Below the pieces are notes generated by a model. It saw only the letters and a list, made by a program, of their open reading frames with translations, did no database searches and was not told where the DNA came from. A program made the position numbers and the translations under genes. From Zingiber officinale (lineage: Eukaryota > Streptophyta > Magnoliopsida > Zingiberales > Zingiberaceae), in contig NC_055990.1 of the NCBI RefSeq assembly GCF_018446385.1, positions 130,770,996-130,834,995 of the forward strand: a DNA stretch of 64,000 nucleotides, in the 5' to 3' direction. Positions within the stretch are counted from its first letter, which is position 1. Each line of letters begins with the position of its first letter. Positions 36,892 through 49,053 of the stretch are shown piece after piece.

Positions 36892-37599
36892 GTGTTTGTA
36901 ATTAGAATTTTTGACTTCTTTTATTTTATCGCTTTTATAAATTCTTAATTTTTGTATTTTGATTAGTATTCTTATTTTTGTTTCAAACAGGGTTGGTAGG
37001 TGAAGATGATGGTGGTATTGATGTAAAAATATGCAAGTCTTTACCTATTTACTTTTGTGTTGGCTTATAAGATTTTCTTTTTCTTTGTTTATCTTTTGAT
37101 GTGGTAGAAGAAGGATTTGGACTGAGAAGGATCTCCATAAGATTATCTTCAACTCTATCTTTTTCATGTTCTTGTATGATATTGGAATTTGGATACTATG
37201 ACATGTTTGTTATAACTTTATTGTAGTGTTTGGTTTAGGGTGTTAGTTGTAGTTGTATATTGTTGTAGTTTGTATTGTTGGATGATGATGTGTTGTATTG
37301 TTAGTTTTATGCTCTTAGTTTAGGTTGTATATGGAACAATATGTTTTAATGGTGCATGTGTTTGGGTTTATATTATTGATGTTTGAATTTATTTTGTTGT
37401 ACACTAATATGTTTGTTGATTTATGATTTATATTTGTGTTATTGTGTTTAGTGGTGAATATGTTGAATCTGTTAATGTGTTTATAGTGCTGGATATGTTG
37501 AATCTGTTTAGTGTGTTATATATGTTGAATCTGTTTGAAAAAAATTGTAATAGGAAAAAATATTGAAATTATATAGGGCTGGATATTTTTTTTTATTTT

Positions 37600-38570
37600 T
37601 GGGACAAATTTTGCAACGAATTTAGATTCGTTGGAAATATCGTATTTTATCAGAATACTGCAACGAAAAATATAAATTCGTTGGAAATTTCCAACGAATC
37701 CATATTTTCGTTGGAAATTTCCAACGAAATATAAATTCGTTGGAAATTTCCAACGAATTATAAATTCGTTGGAAGTTTCCAACGAATTATAAATTCGTTG
37801 GAAGTTTCCAATGAATTATAAATTCGTTGGAAGTTTCCAACGAATTCTAAATTCGTTGGAAGTTTTCAACGACTATGATTTTTGTTGTAAATTTCCAACG
37901 AAAATATGGATTCGTTGGAAGTTTCCAACGAATTTAGAATTCGTTGGAAACTTCCAACGACAATATGGATTCGTTGGAAATTTCCAACGAATTTATATTT
38001 TGTTGGTGATTTCCAACGAATATGAATTTCGTTGGAAATTTCCAACGAAAATATGGATTCGTTGGAAATTTCCAACGAATATAAATTTCGTTGGATATTT
38101 CCAACGAAAATATGGATTCGTTGGAAATTTCCAACGAAATTGTATTATCGTTGGCAATTGCCAACGAATGTACATTTTCGTTGGTAATATTACATTTTGA
38201 AACTTTTCCAACAAATAATTATTCGTCGCAAATCTGTTTGCAACGAATACGTTTTTTAGTTGCTAATTTGCAACAAATTTAGGGTTCGTTGGAGATTTTT
38301 TCTGCTGACATTTCCAACGAATATTTATTTTCGTTGCAGTTTTCCAACGAATTTTGCAACGAATTTTAATTTTGTCGCAAAGTTTCTAACGAATTTTGCA
38401 ACGAATATGATTTTCGTTGCAAAATTTCCAACGAAATCTTAATTTTTCGTCGCAAAGTTTTGGGACGGCAGATTTCCAACGAATTTTTTTTGTTGCATTT
38501 TTCGTCCCAAATCCAATTTCCAACGAATTTTTTTCTAAAATTTGTTGCAAATTTTGTCCCTAAGTGACAG
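37600..38570. repeat. Right subterminal repeats of the CACTA element
   Basis: Dozens of copies of a TTCGTTGGAAATTTCC-type palindromic motif in both orientations, spaced by 5-25 bp. The same motif fills the left arm (24955-25550) and each 657-bp unit. In En/Spm-type elements such subterminal arrays are binding sites for the TNPA-like protein; that function is inferred here. Confidence 0.85.
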
Positions 38571-38583
38571 TTTTTTTGTAGTG

Positions 38584-38988
38584 GATGGAATTCTGACTTT
38601 CTCTCTACTGATCTCATTTCTTATTTTGTCTATCCTCATATAGCCACACATCCACCTTAACATCCTCATCTCTGCAACTCTCATCTTTTGCTCATGTGTT
38701 CTAGTTATAGTCCAACATTCAGCTTCATATAACATAACAGTTTTAACTGCAGTTTTGTAGAACTTTTCTTTAAGTTTTAAAAATACTTTATGATCACATA
38801 AAACATTCGACGCTCTCATCCATTTCAACCATCCTTCTTGTATTCTATGTAAGACATCTCTCTTAATCCTTCTATCATTTTACAAAAATGATCCTAAATA
38901 TTTAAACTCTCGGTTCCAAGCAGCTTGTTATCTTCTATCTTAACAATTATTTTATTACGTCTAATATTACTAAACTTAAATTTCATAT
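38584..38988 (-). mobile_element. LINE reverse-transcriptase fragment, middle piece
   Basis: The minus strand encodes MKFKFSNIRRNKIIVKIED, then after a frame break GWLKW, VLCDHKVFLKLKEKFYKTAV, MLYEAECWTITR, and VAEMRMLRWMCGYMRIDKIR. These are the connection/thumb motifs of plant non-LTR retrotransposon RT proteins. It has internal stops and frame breaks, so it is an old relic. It continues to the left beyond the CACTA insertion and to the right beyond element X. Confidence 0.85.
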
Positions 38989-39215
38989 TGATGACTCCTT
39001 TTTCTACTCGCTTAGGCTCCTCTTTCTTAACAAGTCTTCTTCTCTCGTATCGCCTTATGGATATGAGAAAGTAACATAGATTAAAGTTGGGTTGGCTCCT
39101 CCAAGCGGCCCCTCTAATGTTCAAGTAAGTAATTGATGGAGGGAGAGAGAGTAAAAGAAGAAAAAGAACTTAAAGAAGAAAGAGTTGCCTCCGCTAGTTA
39201 GAAACTAAAGGACAT
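38989..39215 (-). repeat. Element X left LTR, outer part
   Basis: Matches the right-hand LTR from its first base (62871) through GGTTGCCTCCGCTAGTTAGAAACT-like sequence. The Tat-like element interrupts it here; the LTR resumes at 49843. Confidence 0.85.
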
Positions 39216-40005
39216 TGATCCTGTCTGAACATTGAATCAACGGACGCTGGGCACGTGGCGCTCTCCGAACTGTTGACACGGATCTCCAACCGGTCGTACG
39301 GACTTCCGGTGAACCTGCAAGGAAGTCGGGCCGGGAAGGGGTTCCCGGCGACGACCCTCCGACGCTCAAGTCAGGCAAGTGGACAACAAAGAAGTGACTC
39401 TCAATATCAGAGAATGCGTACCTCCGGTGAAGAATGAGGACCCTTATATAGAGCCCGGAAGAGGCTCATGCACACGTACCGAGGCAAATACGTGTCTTCT
39501 CACTATACCTTAGTATGAGCTTGTCAGAAGAGCTTACTTGACATCATACTGCTACAGTCCGAGCATATCTCTGATGGGACAGCGGAACCCTTTGTCGTAA
39601 GATCCTGCGTATGGCCTGGTCGTTGATCATATCCGCTGTCAGAAGTTGTTCCCTTGTCCTTTTGTCTCTTCTTACCCCATGCCGGACGTCCGTCCGGTCA
39701 GCAGTCCCCTCACGTCCGGCCGGTCGTATGTGCTGGTCCGCTCGGGAGATTCCCGGTCGTGTGCTCTGCAGACTGTTCACAGTAATGCTACTTTAGGCCT
39801 TCGGCCGAGTGGGCTCCCCGATCGGCCCGGCGACCCTGTTCCCCATGAGCGTCGGAGACCCGACTCCCCGTCGGGTTGTTTTTGATTCCACTGTGACCCC
39901 GTTCGGCCGACCGGTCTCCCATTTTCAGGTCGGCCATTTGACTCTTTGACTTCACGTGGCGTTGACTTCTCTTAGAGGGGGGTCCCTGTTCTTACCGCTG
40001 GATCA
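39216..40005 (-). repeat. 3' LTR of the Tat-like element
   Basis: Nearly identical to 49054-49842; differences are mainly C/T or A/G transitions. Contains a minus-strand TATATAAGG promoter motif at about 39442-39451. Confidence 0.93.
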
Positions 40006-40677
40006 CTTGCCTCCCCTTCAAGTCTAGTCGAAGGAGGTAATTAGTCCGACTGACTGGACGATTGTTCCGCCGAGCGGCTCATCCAAGAAACCATACTCCG
40101 CTCGGCCGATGTGGTGCTAACTACGGCCTCAGTCAACGCCACCATCCCTCGGATCTCCTCAGAATTCGCGCTAATCTCCATCATTAAGGCCAAGCACGCG
40201 TTCTGTGCCTCGATAAAGCGCTTATTAAATGCTCTCCCGTGGTGGAATGCCACATGGTATTGCTGTCGTCATCGTACGGCGGCGGCGTCGCAGGCGACGA
40301 GACCGAGGCGATTTGAAATGGACGACCCAATGCGTGCTTTGGTTCTTGTGACCTGTATCCAACGGTGGAGGCCGCTCGGGCTCATCCCTATAAAGCCTTC
40401 ACTTTCTCCGCCTTCGCCGCATTTCTGCTCTCGCGTGCCCAGAAGCTTCGGCGTTTTCAGTGCTCCGGCGACTCCGATTCTCCCTTTCCGGTGATCCCGC
40501 GTTCTTCGTCGATCCTCCTTCTTTTCTATAAGGTTTTCCTTCTTTCTCTCTTTGTTTCTTGTGTTTTCTCTGCATTTCTTTCCCGAGTTTCGATCCTCGG
40601 GGCATCGTTTCGTTTGCTGTCTTCTTTCTCCTATCCTCTACCTTTCTTCGCCTTTTTTGATTTCGTCCGCTCGGACA

Positions 40678-42913
40678 ATGGCTAGCTCTTCCCAGCCACA
40701 AGACCAAGCCCTCGGCCCATGGTATACCACCATGGAGTCGCGCTTCGATCGGTGCGACGCCAACATTCCGATAGATAGTTTTGACATTCCTTCTGACCTC
40801 GAAATTATCTTATCCACTCCCTCCTCTCGGCCACACAAACCTCCGCGCGGAGCCTTTTTTGTTTTCCACGACCAGTTCACTGCCGGTCTGCGACTTCCAA
40901 TTCATCCCTTTATCATTGACGTCTGTAATTTTTTAGACGTTCCGCTCGGAAGCCTAGTTCCCAACACTTTCCGCCTTCTATGCGGTGTTGTTGTCCTATT
41001 CAAAATCCATAACATTCCCCTCCGATCGGAGGTTTTCTACTATTTCTACTACCCTAAACAATCTGAGTCGGGCACTTACATGTTCCAGGCTCGACCCGGT
41101 TTAGTTTTCTTCAATAAACTACCTTCTTCCAATAAGCATTGGAAAGAATTCTACTTTTATATTCGCCTTCCCGAGCGGGCCACCTTCCAAACTCAATGGC
41201 AGGTCGGACATCCTCTCTCCCCAGAACTCAAAAGGTTCAAGACCCGACCGGACTATCTTCATGCCGCCAACATGTTGGTCGGTCTGAGGTTTGACATCAA
41301 CAAGTTCCTGCCTGAAGGGGTGATGTATATATTCGGTCTGAGTCCGATCAGGACCCCCCTTCCGAGCGGCTTCGGTAAGAATTTTACTTTGTGAATTCAT
41401 TTTAATTGCTAACTGATTTTCTCTTTTTTCCTTTGCAGCGAACATTGTTATGGAGTCGGTGATGGCTGGAATTTTGAAGAGGAAGGCGGCGGCGCTCGAA
41501 GCCGCGGCGGCCAAAGAGATGGAAGCGCTCGGCATCCAGCCGGTCGGCTCTAATGAGGGGGAGAGCGGGACAAATGCTGGGGAGTCGGCCGCTCAGGCTT
41601 CTCTCCTAGAGCCAGCGGCTGGCGCAACTGCAAGTCGAGAGCCTTCCGCTCGGAAGGAGGGCTCGGCGCAAGAGGAAGAGCGCCCCCTCCGACAAAAAAG
41701 ACGCCGGGCGGAAACGCCACTTCGCTCGGCTACTTCTGCGATCCATCCATCCGAGCGGGTCACCTCCGCTTCTTGAGGCAAAGTTCTAGAGATCGAGGCG
41801 ATTTCGTCCGATCGGACTCCCTCCCAACTTGACGCTTCTGCGGACCCTCTTGAGGCCGTTCCAGTCAGCGTCCTTCCGCCCTCTCCCCGCCAAGTCCATC
41901 GTTCTACAATTTTGTCCCAGTTTTCTGCGCCGGCTTCCGCTCCTTCTCCGGCTTCCGCCCAGACGACCCCCGGTCGACGCCGCACCGTCCGAGTCTCACT
42001 TCACCTCCCGATCGAAGAATTGATGCCCGAGGTCGATCGACCAACCGTGCCCGAGCACATGACCACAATGAAGGGGCCCTTAGCCGAAATGTGGGCCGAC
42101 GCTCGGGCGCGTGTGGCGATGATTTCACTCAGCAACTTGGCCAATAGCCACATGCAACAGGCCACCGGGGTAAGTGCATTTTCTCAAGTCCTTTACACAT
42201 TCTTTCCGATCGGCTACTAACAATTTTTCTTTTGTCAGAGATGGGTGGAGGAGATTGCTGTCTCCAATTGGCTTGCCATGGTGGACGAGGAGCTCAAAAG
42301 GCTACGGAGTTCGGGCGGCGCTCCTTCCCAAGGCCCTTCATATGCCGAGCTTCAGAAGGAGCTCAAAAAGACCCAAGATTTGTTGGAGGCCGAACGGAAG
42401 AAGACGGCCGACCAGGCTCACAATCTGGCCGAACTTGATCGCGTGAATAAATCACTGGATCACAAGATAAGCCTGGCAACCGAGCGGAAGAACACGCCTA
42501 TCTCCGATTTGGAGAAGAAGAATGTAGAGGCTCGGGGGCTGGAGCAAAAATTTAAAGAGCTGATGGAGCAGCTCGATGGGGAGAAGGCAGGCCGCTCGGC
42601 CGATGCAATTAAGCATAAGGACGAACTGAAAACTCTGCAGGAGTCCCTCGCCGCCTCCCAAGCGGCCTTCAAAGAATATCTAGAGGCTGATCCTGGCCGA
42701 GTCGCAGCCTTGAGGCTAAACTACATCCGTTCGGCCGAATTTTCAGAGAAAGTCTGCGAACGGATGTACACTGCCTTTGACCTTGCTATGACCGCCACCA
42801 CAACATATTTGAAGTCCAAGGGTCTTCTTCCCGACTCTGCTCTCATCCCGGTCGCAGATCAAGTGGCGCTCCTTGACAACATCCCGAAGGATCTTTACGA
42901 TTATCTAGAATAG
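40678..42913 (+). CDS. Antisense gene of the Tat-like element (putative gypsy-type transposon domain / coiled coil)
   Basis: Exons 40678-41374, 41439-42169 and 42239-42913 join in phase at GT-AG introns of 64 and 69 bp, giving about 700 residues on the strand opposite to gag-pol. The start MASSSQPQDQALGPWY is followed (residues ~60-230) by a domain like the plant 'putative gypsy type transposon' family (PF04195): HPFIIDVCNFLDVPLGSLVPNT, RLLCGVVVLFKIH, WKEFYFYIRLPE. The middle is Ser/Ala/Arg-rich. Exon 3 is a predicted coiled coil (LQKELKKTQDLLEAERKK) ending YDYLE. One in-frame stop, TGA at 41774-41776, interrupts exon 2. Function is unknown. Upstream, 40380-40677 lies in the leader and has a TATAAAG motif at 40390. 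Long reading frames with proper introns argue that it was selected for coding. Confidence 0.75.
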
Positions 42914-43267
42914 AAGTTTATATGAAATTCGACCGCTCGGCTAAAAACGATCACTTTTTTGTAATTCAGGCGCTCGACCTTAAGGTTTTAAATGCTATCC
43001 TTTCGCTTGCTTTTTCATTTATTAATCAGTATGTGTGCTAGCCGCTCGGATTACCAACTACCGGTCGTATTCCCTTAATTCTCCTTGTCATTCGCCTTTC
43101 CTCCCACCTTTCTCGTGTTCGAAAGGGATTTTTACGAAGTCTTTTGGATAGCTAGTCCACTCGGCTGAATATATCCTGTTTTGCAAACGGGATTTCCGCC
43201 GGACATTTACGAAGTGCTTTTGGTTAGTTGACCGATCGGCCAAATTGACTTACAAAGTCCCTCTTTA
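42914..43267 (+). other. Spacer between the antisense gene and the 65-bp repeats
   Basis: Non-coding, with scattered CCGCTCGG words similar to those in the neighbouring repeat. It would hold the antisense gene's 3'UTR. Confidence 0.5.
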
Positions 43268-43269
43268 TG

Positions 43270-43725
43270 TCTTCTTCCGGCCGGAGGGTTTATAGTCGCC
43301 GGCTCGACTCTTGATTTTTAACGTTGGAACTCGACGGTCTTCCGCTCGGAGGGTTTATAGTTGCTGGCTCGACTCTCGATTTTTAACGTCGGAGCTCGAC
43401 AGTCTTTCGCTCGGAGGGTTTATAGTCACCGGCTCGACTCTCGATTTTTAACGTCGGAGCTCGACGGTCTTCCGCTCGGAGGGTTTATAGTCGCCGGCTC
43501 GACTCTCGATTTTTAACGTTGGAGCTCGACGGTCTTCCGCTCGGAGGGTTTATAGTCGCCGGCTCGACTCTCAATTTTTAACGTCGGAGCTTGACGGTCT
43601 TCCGCTCGGAGGGTTTATAGTCGCCGGCTCGACTCTCGATTTTTAACGTCGGAGCTTGACGGTCTTCCGCTTGGAGGGTTTATAGTCGCCGGCTCGACTC
43701 TCGATTTTTAACGTCGGAGCTCGAT
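43270..43725. repeat. 65-bp tandem repeat array in the Tat-like element (~7 copies)
   Basis: The word GGAGGGTTTATAGT starts at 43283, 43348, 43413, 43478, 43543, 43608 and 43673, an exact 65-bp period. Units contain GCCGGCTCGACTCTCGATTT and TTAACGTCGGAGCTCGACGG. The array lies between the 3' ends of the antisense gene and pol. Confidence 0.97.
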
Positions 43726-43849
43726 GGCCTCTAAGGCTAATTTTAATACTTCCGTTCGGCGAAGATATTTGCTATCTTATCATTTTGCTTCCTGCATTAC
43801 AAGGACATGGACGATCAAAACATATATAAAATTACATTTAGCGCACCTC

Positions 43850-46800
43850 TCACCCAGCTCGGTACGGCTGGAGATGATTCGCGCTCCATGGTCGATCCAG
43901 CCGCTGTCTGCCTTCATCCTCCAAATAATAAACACCCGACCGGAGCTTTTCGATAACTTTGAAGGGGCCCGCCCAAGGAGCCTCCAGCTTGCCAACGTCT
44001 CCGACCGGCTTTACTTTCTTCCAAACAAGGTCGCCAACCTGGAATGCTCTGGGGATTACACGTCGGTTGTAGTTTTGCTTCATCCGTTGCCGGTACACCA
44101 TCAGCCGGACGGACGCCTTGGCTCACTGTTCGTCGACTAAATCCAGCTCCATGTTCCTCCGCTCGGCGTTATCATCATCATAATTCTGGATCTGGACGGA
44201 CTCGACGTCGACTTCGACCAGAATAACCGCTTCGCCGCCATACACCAAATGGAAAGGCGTGATGCCTGTTCCTTCCTTTGGGATCGTGTGGATGACCCAT
44301 AAGACGCCTGGCAGCTCGTCCACCCAGCTTCCTCCCATGTGGTCCAGTCGGGCTCGAAGAATTCTAAGGATTTCTCTGTTGGTTACTTCCGCTTGGTCGT
44401 TGCTTTGTGGATACGGCACGGAAGTGAAGTGTTGTTTAATGCCATAACTTTTGCACCAGTCTTCGAGCTGTTTCCCTGCAAACTCCCGTCCGTTATCAGA
44501 TACGAGCCGACGAGGAATGCTGAAACGACAAATTATATGCTGCCAGATAAACTTCTTGACCATCTGCTCGGTGATCTTGGCTAGTGGCTCGGCCTCCACC
44601 CATTTGGAAAAATAGTCGACAGTCACCAGTAGAAACTTCCGCTGACCGATCGCCATAGGAAATGTACCCACAATATCCATTCCCCACTGGTCGAACGGAC
44701 AGGATACGGTAACTGCTTTCATTTCCTCCACCGGTCGGTGGGAGAAGTTGTGATACTTCTGGCAGGAAAGGCACATCACGAAGGTCCGAGTGGCGTCTGC
44801 TTGCAAGGTTGGCCAGAAGTATCCGGCCAACAGGATCTTCTTAGCCAACGATCGTCCGTCTGGATGCCCTCCGCACGATCCTTGATGCACTTCTTGGAGG
44901 ATGTTGCCGCGTCTTCCGAGCTCACACATTTCAAAAGCGGACGGGAGAAAGCCTTCTTGTAGAGTTGGTCTCCAATGAGCGTGAACCGACCGGCTCTCCT
45001 CCTTAATTGCTGGGCTGCTTCTCGATCGGATGGTGTTGCCCCCGACAGAAGAAATTCTATGATGGCTGTCCTCCAATCGCTCGGAAACTCGAGGCCCTCC
45101 ATCCAGTCAACGTGTGCCACCAAAGATACTTGTTCAATTGGCTGCTGGATGACGACCGGCGTTATTGAACTTGCTAGTTTGGCTAACTCATCTGCCGCCT
45201 GATTTTCCGCTCGGGGTATCTTCTGGATAATGACTTCTCTGAAGTTGGCCTTGAGCTTTTCGAAGGCTTCAGCGTAGAGTTTGAGCCTAGCGTTGTTAAT
45301 CTCAAAAGTGCCAGAGAGCTGCTGAGCGGCCAACTGAGAATCTGAATACAGCGTCACCCGACCGACCCCCACATGCCGGGCGGCCTGTAAGACGACTATA
45401 AGGGCCTCATACTCCGCTTCGTTGTTTGTAACTCTGTAATCCAGCCGGACGGATAAATGCATCCTTCCTTCTTGGGGGGAGAGTAATAGCACGCCAATCC
45501 CACTCCCGAGCCGAGTGGATGATTCGTCCACAAATATTTTCCACATAGCTTCGGGCTCAGACCTTTATACTTCGGTGATAAAATCTGCCAAGGACTGCGC
45601 CTTTATTGCCGAGCGGGGTTGATACTGAATATCAAATTCGCTCAACTTCGTTGTCCATTTGATGAGCCGTCCGGATGCTTTTGCGTTCAACAGCACTCTT
45701 CCCAAAGGGCTATTCGTCTGGACGATGATAGTATATGCCAAGAAATAGGGGCGAAGTCTCCGAGCGGCGAGGCCAAGGCAAAAGCTAGTTTCTCGAGCCC
45801 AATGTAGCGAGATTCAGCGTCTTTTAAAATATGGCTTAAGAAATACATGGGTTCTTCTCCGCTCGCCCTTACTAATACCGAGCCTACTGCTTGCTCGGTC
45901 GAAGATAAGTAAATACAGAGCGGCTCATCCACAACTGGCTTGGCTAGCACAGGCAGAGAGTTCAGATATGCCTTCAGTTCTTCGAACGCCCGATTGTATT
46001 CTTCATCCCAATGAAACTTGGTAGCCTTGCGCAAGATTTTGAAAAACGGGAGACTCCGATCGGTCGTCTTCGAGATGAATCTGGACAATGCTGTTATCCG
46101 ACCGGTCAAGCGCTGTACTTCCCTCAGATTTCTTGGGGGCGGCATATCTTGTAATGCTTTCACCTTGCTGGGATTTGCCTCGATGCCCCGCTCGGTCACT
46201 ATGTAACCCAAGAAACGCCCGCCTTTTGCTCCGAACAGACACTTCTGAGGGTTCAGCTTAACTCCATTCTTCCTCAGCGTTCGGAAAGTCTCCTCCATGT
46301 CTTTAAAGTGATCGGCCGCTCGGACAGACTTGATGAGAATATCATCCACGTACACTTCCAAATTTCGTCCGATCTGCTCCTTGAACACTTTGTTCATCAA
46401 GCGTTGGTAAGTTGCTCTCGCGTTCTTCAGTCCGAATGACATCACATTGTAGCAGTACGTGCCATCGGCTGTAACGAAGCTAACCTTCTCTTGATCTTCT
46501 CAGGCGAGCGACACTTGATGGTAGCCCTGATAGGCGTCGAGCATGCATATCAACTCGCAGCCAGCTGTGGAGTCCACCAGTTGATCGATTCGGAGTAAAG
46601 GATAAAAATCCTTTGGGCATGCTTTGTTGAGATCTCGGAAATCGATGCAAACTCTCCACTTGTTGCCCGGCTTGGAGACTAGTACCACGTTCGGCAGCCA
46701 GCTCGGGAACTGAACTTCGCGTATGTGGCCGGCCTCTAGGAGCTTCTCAACCTCCGCTCGGATGATGACATTTTGTTCGGCGCTGAAGTCCCTCTTTCTT

Positions 46801-47500
46801 TGCTTCACCGGCCGAGCATCCAGTCGGACGTGGAGCTCGTGTTGCGCTATACTTGGCGAAATCCCGGGCAGCTCATGTGTTGACCAAACGAAGACATCAC
46901 AATTTCTCTGGAGGCATTTGATTACTTCCTTATTCTGGCTTGCCTCCAGATCGGGCGCAATGAATGTGGTGGCCTCCGATCGGGTAGGATGAATCTGCAC
47001 TTCCTCTTTTTCCTCATAAACCAAAGAGGGTGGTTTTTCGGTTATAGCGTTCACCTCGATCCGCGGCGTCTTCCGAGCAGAATTAGCTTCAGCTCGGACC
47101 ATCTCGACGTAGCATCGCCGAGCCGCCAGCTGGTCTCCTCGTACTTCTCCCACTTTATCTTCCACCGGGAACTTGATTTTTTGGTGGAAGGTGGAGACGG
47201 CCGCTCGGAACTCGCTGAGCGCCGGTCGCCCCAAAATGACGTTGTATGCTGAAGGAGAGTCGACCACGACGAAGTTGGCAGTCCGCGTCCTTCTGAGCGG
47301 CTCTTCTCCCAGTGAGATAGCCAGTCGGACCTGTCCGACCGGCAGAACTTCATTGCCCGTAAACCCGTAGAGGGGGGTTGTCATGGACAGCAGCTCGGCT
47401 CGATCAATTTATAGTTGGTCGAAGGCCTTTTTGAATATGATGTTGACCGAGCTTCCTGTATCGATGAAAACGCGGTGAATAGTATAGTTAGCTATTACCG
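43850..47500 (-). pseudogene. pol: Pol polyprotein of the Tat-like element (PR-RT-RH-archaeal RH-IN), disrupted
   Basis: Reading the minus strand: protease with FIDTGSSVNII (DTG codons at 47465-47457); reverse transcriptase with RVCIDFRDLNKACPKD and YVDDILIKS; RNase H; a second RNase H starting WKIFVDESSTRLGSGIGVLL, typical of Tat; integrase with HQGSCGGHP / CLSCQKYH zinc-binding residues and the DNGREF core; and a C-terminal end SANHLQPYRAG. Stops: TAA at 47411-47409, TGA at 46502-46500, TAA at 45567-45565 and TGA at 44125-44123. Each is explicable as CAA or CGA changed by C to T. Frame breaks occur near 45770 (RT/RNase H) and 44910 (before the integrase finger). It cannot make a full polyprotein. 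Confidence 0.92.
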
Positions 47501-47687
47501 CTTTAATGAGGAGAGCGTCATTATGTGGCACTTCGACTCCCTCCAAGTCCCTGGGCCCGAAACTGATTTCGGGACCGTTCGCTCGCTCTTGGCTGCAGCC
47601 GACCGCATGGATCTGAAGCTGTCTGACGCTCGCCTTCCTTGCTCTGTTGGAGTCGCCTCCGGTCGGCCCCCCAACAATGATGTTGAT

Positions 47688-48754
47688 TTAGCCTCGGGAA
47701 GTGTTACTTCTATTTTCTTCTTCCCGAGCGGATGACCTAGGCTGCTCCCTAGACCTCCGGGGATTGTCCTCACGCCTCGGAGTATGGTGCCGCTCGGGAG
47801 TCTGTCTTTGTCGCCTGTCGGATATCATCCGATCGGCTTCACGAGGGTGCTGTCGCCTGTCGGATGATGGCGATCGACGGTGGCCACCCCGGGGCACAGG
47901 GTGGGCAATCAGGGGAAGGCTCCGGCAATCTCTTGTATTATGAGTGTCTGTCCGGTGAAATGAGCAAAACATTGGGGTCCATACCTTCTTTTTAGGTTTG
48001 GGCCGCTCGGCAGATACTTCTTGAATGGCGTGGGATCTCGCATGTTGCTGGGGGTGAGCTGCTTCAGCTCATGGCCCTCTGGGTGGCTGATGAGCAGTGT
48101 GCGACTTCCGCTCGGCAGGGGGAGCCCGCTCGGTTGGAGTTTCCTTCCTTCGAGCCGCTTGGGCTTCCTCCATATTGATGTATTCATTGGCCGGTGTAGC
48201 ATATGATCACAGTCTCGGGGCGGCTTCCGAATGAGCGAGCGGAAGAAGTCCCCGTCGATGAGGCCTTGCGTGAACGCATTCATCATCGTTTCTAAGCTGA
48301 CCATCGGAATATCCATGGCCACCTGGTTGAATCGTCGTATATAAGCTCTGAGCGGCTCTCTAGGCTCTTGCTTGATGGCAAATAAGCTGACACTAGTCTT
48401 CTGGTAGCGCCGACTGCTTGCAAAATGGTGGAGGAAGGCCGTGCGGAACTCCTTGAAACTTGTGATGGATCCGTCTGGCAGCCTCCGAAACCACTGTTGC
48501 GCCGATCCCGAGAGGGTGGTAAGGAACACCTGACACTTTACTCCATCTGTGTATTGATGAAGGGTGACTGTGTTGTCAAACTTACCCAGGTGATCATCCG
48601 GGTCAGTGGTTCCATTGTATTCACCGATCGCCGGGGGCACATAGTGCTTTGGCAGAGGGTCCCGCAAGATGGCTTCCGAAAACTGACGGTTGATCCGCTC
48701 GGGGGAGGTGTCCGCTCGGGTAGCCTTGCCTTTTCTGTTGTCTCGTATTGGCAC
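47688..48754 (-). pseudogene. gag: Gag of the Tat-like element, with frameshift
   Basis: Start MPIRDNRKGKATRADTSPER; the retrotransposon gag domain follows with EYNGTTDPDDHLGKFDN, CQVFLTTLSGSAQQWFRRLP and FRTAFLHHFASSRRYQKT. At about 48196 (CACCGGCCAATG) one base is missing: family-like sequence continues in another frame to a CSFHRTDTHNTRDC zinc-knuckle-like segment (about 47965-47920) and an Arg-rich tail ending near 47688. The nucleocapsid part is therefore lost from the main frame. Confidence 0.88.
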
Positions 48755-49053
48755 TTCGTATGATGAAGATCCTCGATCACGATTAACTGCTGCGGCTTCA
48801 GGGGCATGCGGAATAGGGCCCGATGAAATGGAACTGTGGCATGAGGTGCTTCCCCTCAGCCCCCTGATGCTGATGTTGCTTGCTGCTCAATCCGCTCGGC
48901 TTGCAACTTTTGTCTCTGTTCCACAAGCTTAGCTGCTCTTGTCTCGATCAAAGCGTCGAGCTCTTCTGTGGAGAGCATCACCGAGTGCGGTCGTCTAGCC
49001 TCGTCCATTGCTTCCGATCGGATGTAGGAGCGTTCCCACAGACGGTGCCAAAT

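Larger units (their letters stand above)
24941..38583 (+). mobile_element. CACTA (En/Spm-like, CMC) DNA transposon, 13.6 kb
   Basis: The left end CACTACAAAAAAACAGTC and, inverted, the right end CACTACAAAAAAACTGTC are near-identical terminal repeats extending into TTAGGGAC. The 3-bp duplication GAT lies at 24938-24940 and 38584-38586, the size made by this superfamily. Layout: left subterminal repeats and a ~657-bp tandem array (to ~30.1 kb), a GC-rich leader (30.24-30.75 kb), the tnp2 transposase gene (31181-34907), a Transposase_24-like gene (35247-36891), and a right subterminal repeat zone (37.6-38.58 kb). Both genes have one frame break. The ends look complete, so the element could still move if transposase were supplied elsewhere. 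Confidence 0.97.

Noticed and set aside
24941-38583. Possibility that the regularly spaced repeats are a CRISPR array or centromeric satellite
   Set aside because: Eukaryotic context, 657-bp units without unique spacers, and CACTA ends with TSD enclose the whole array.
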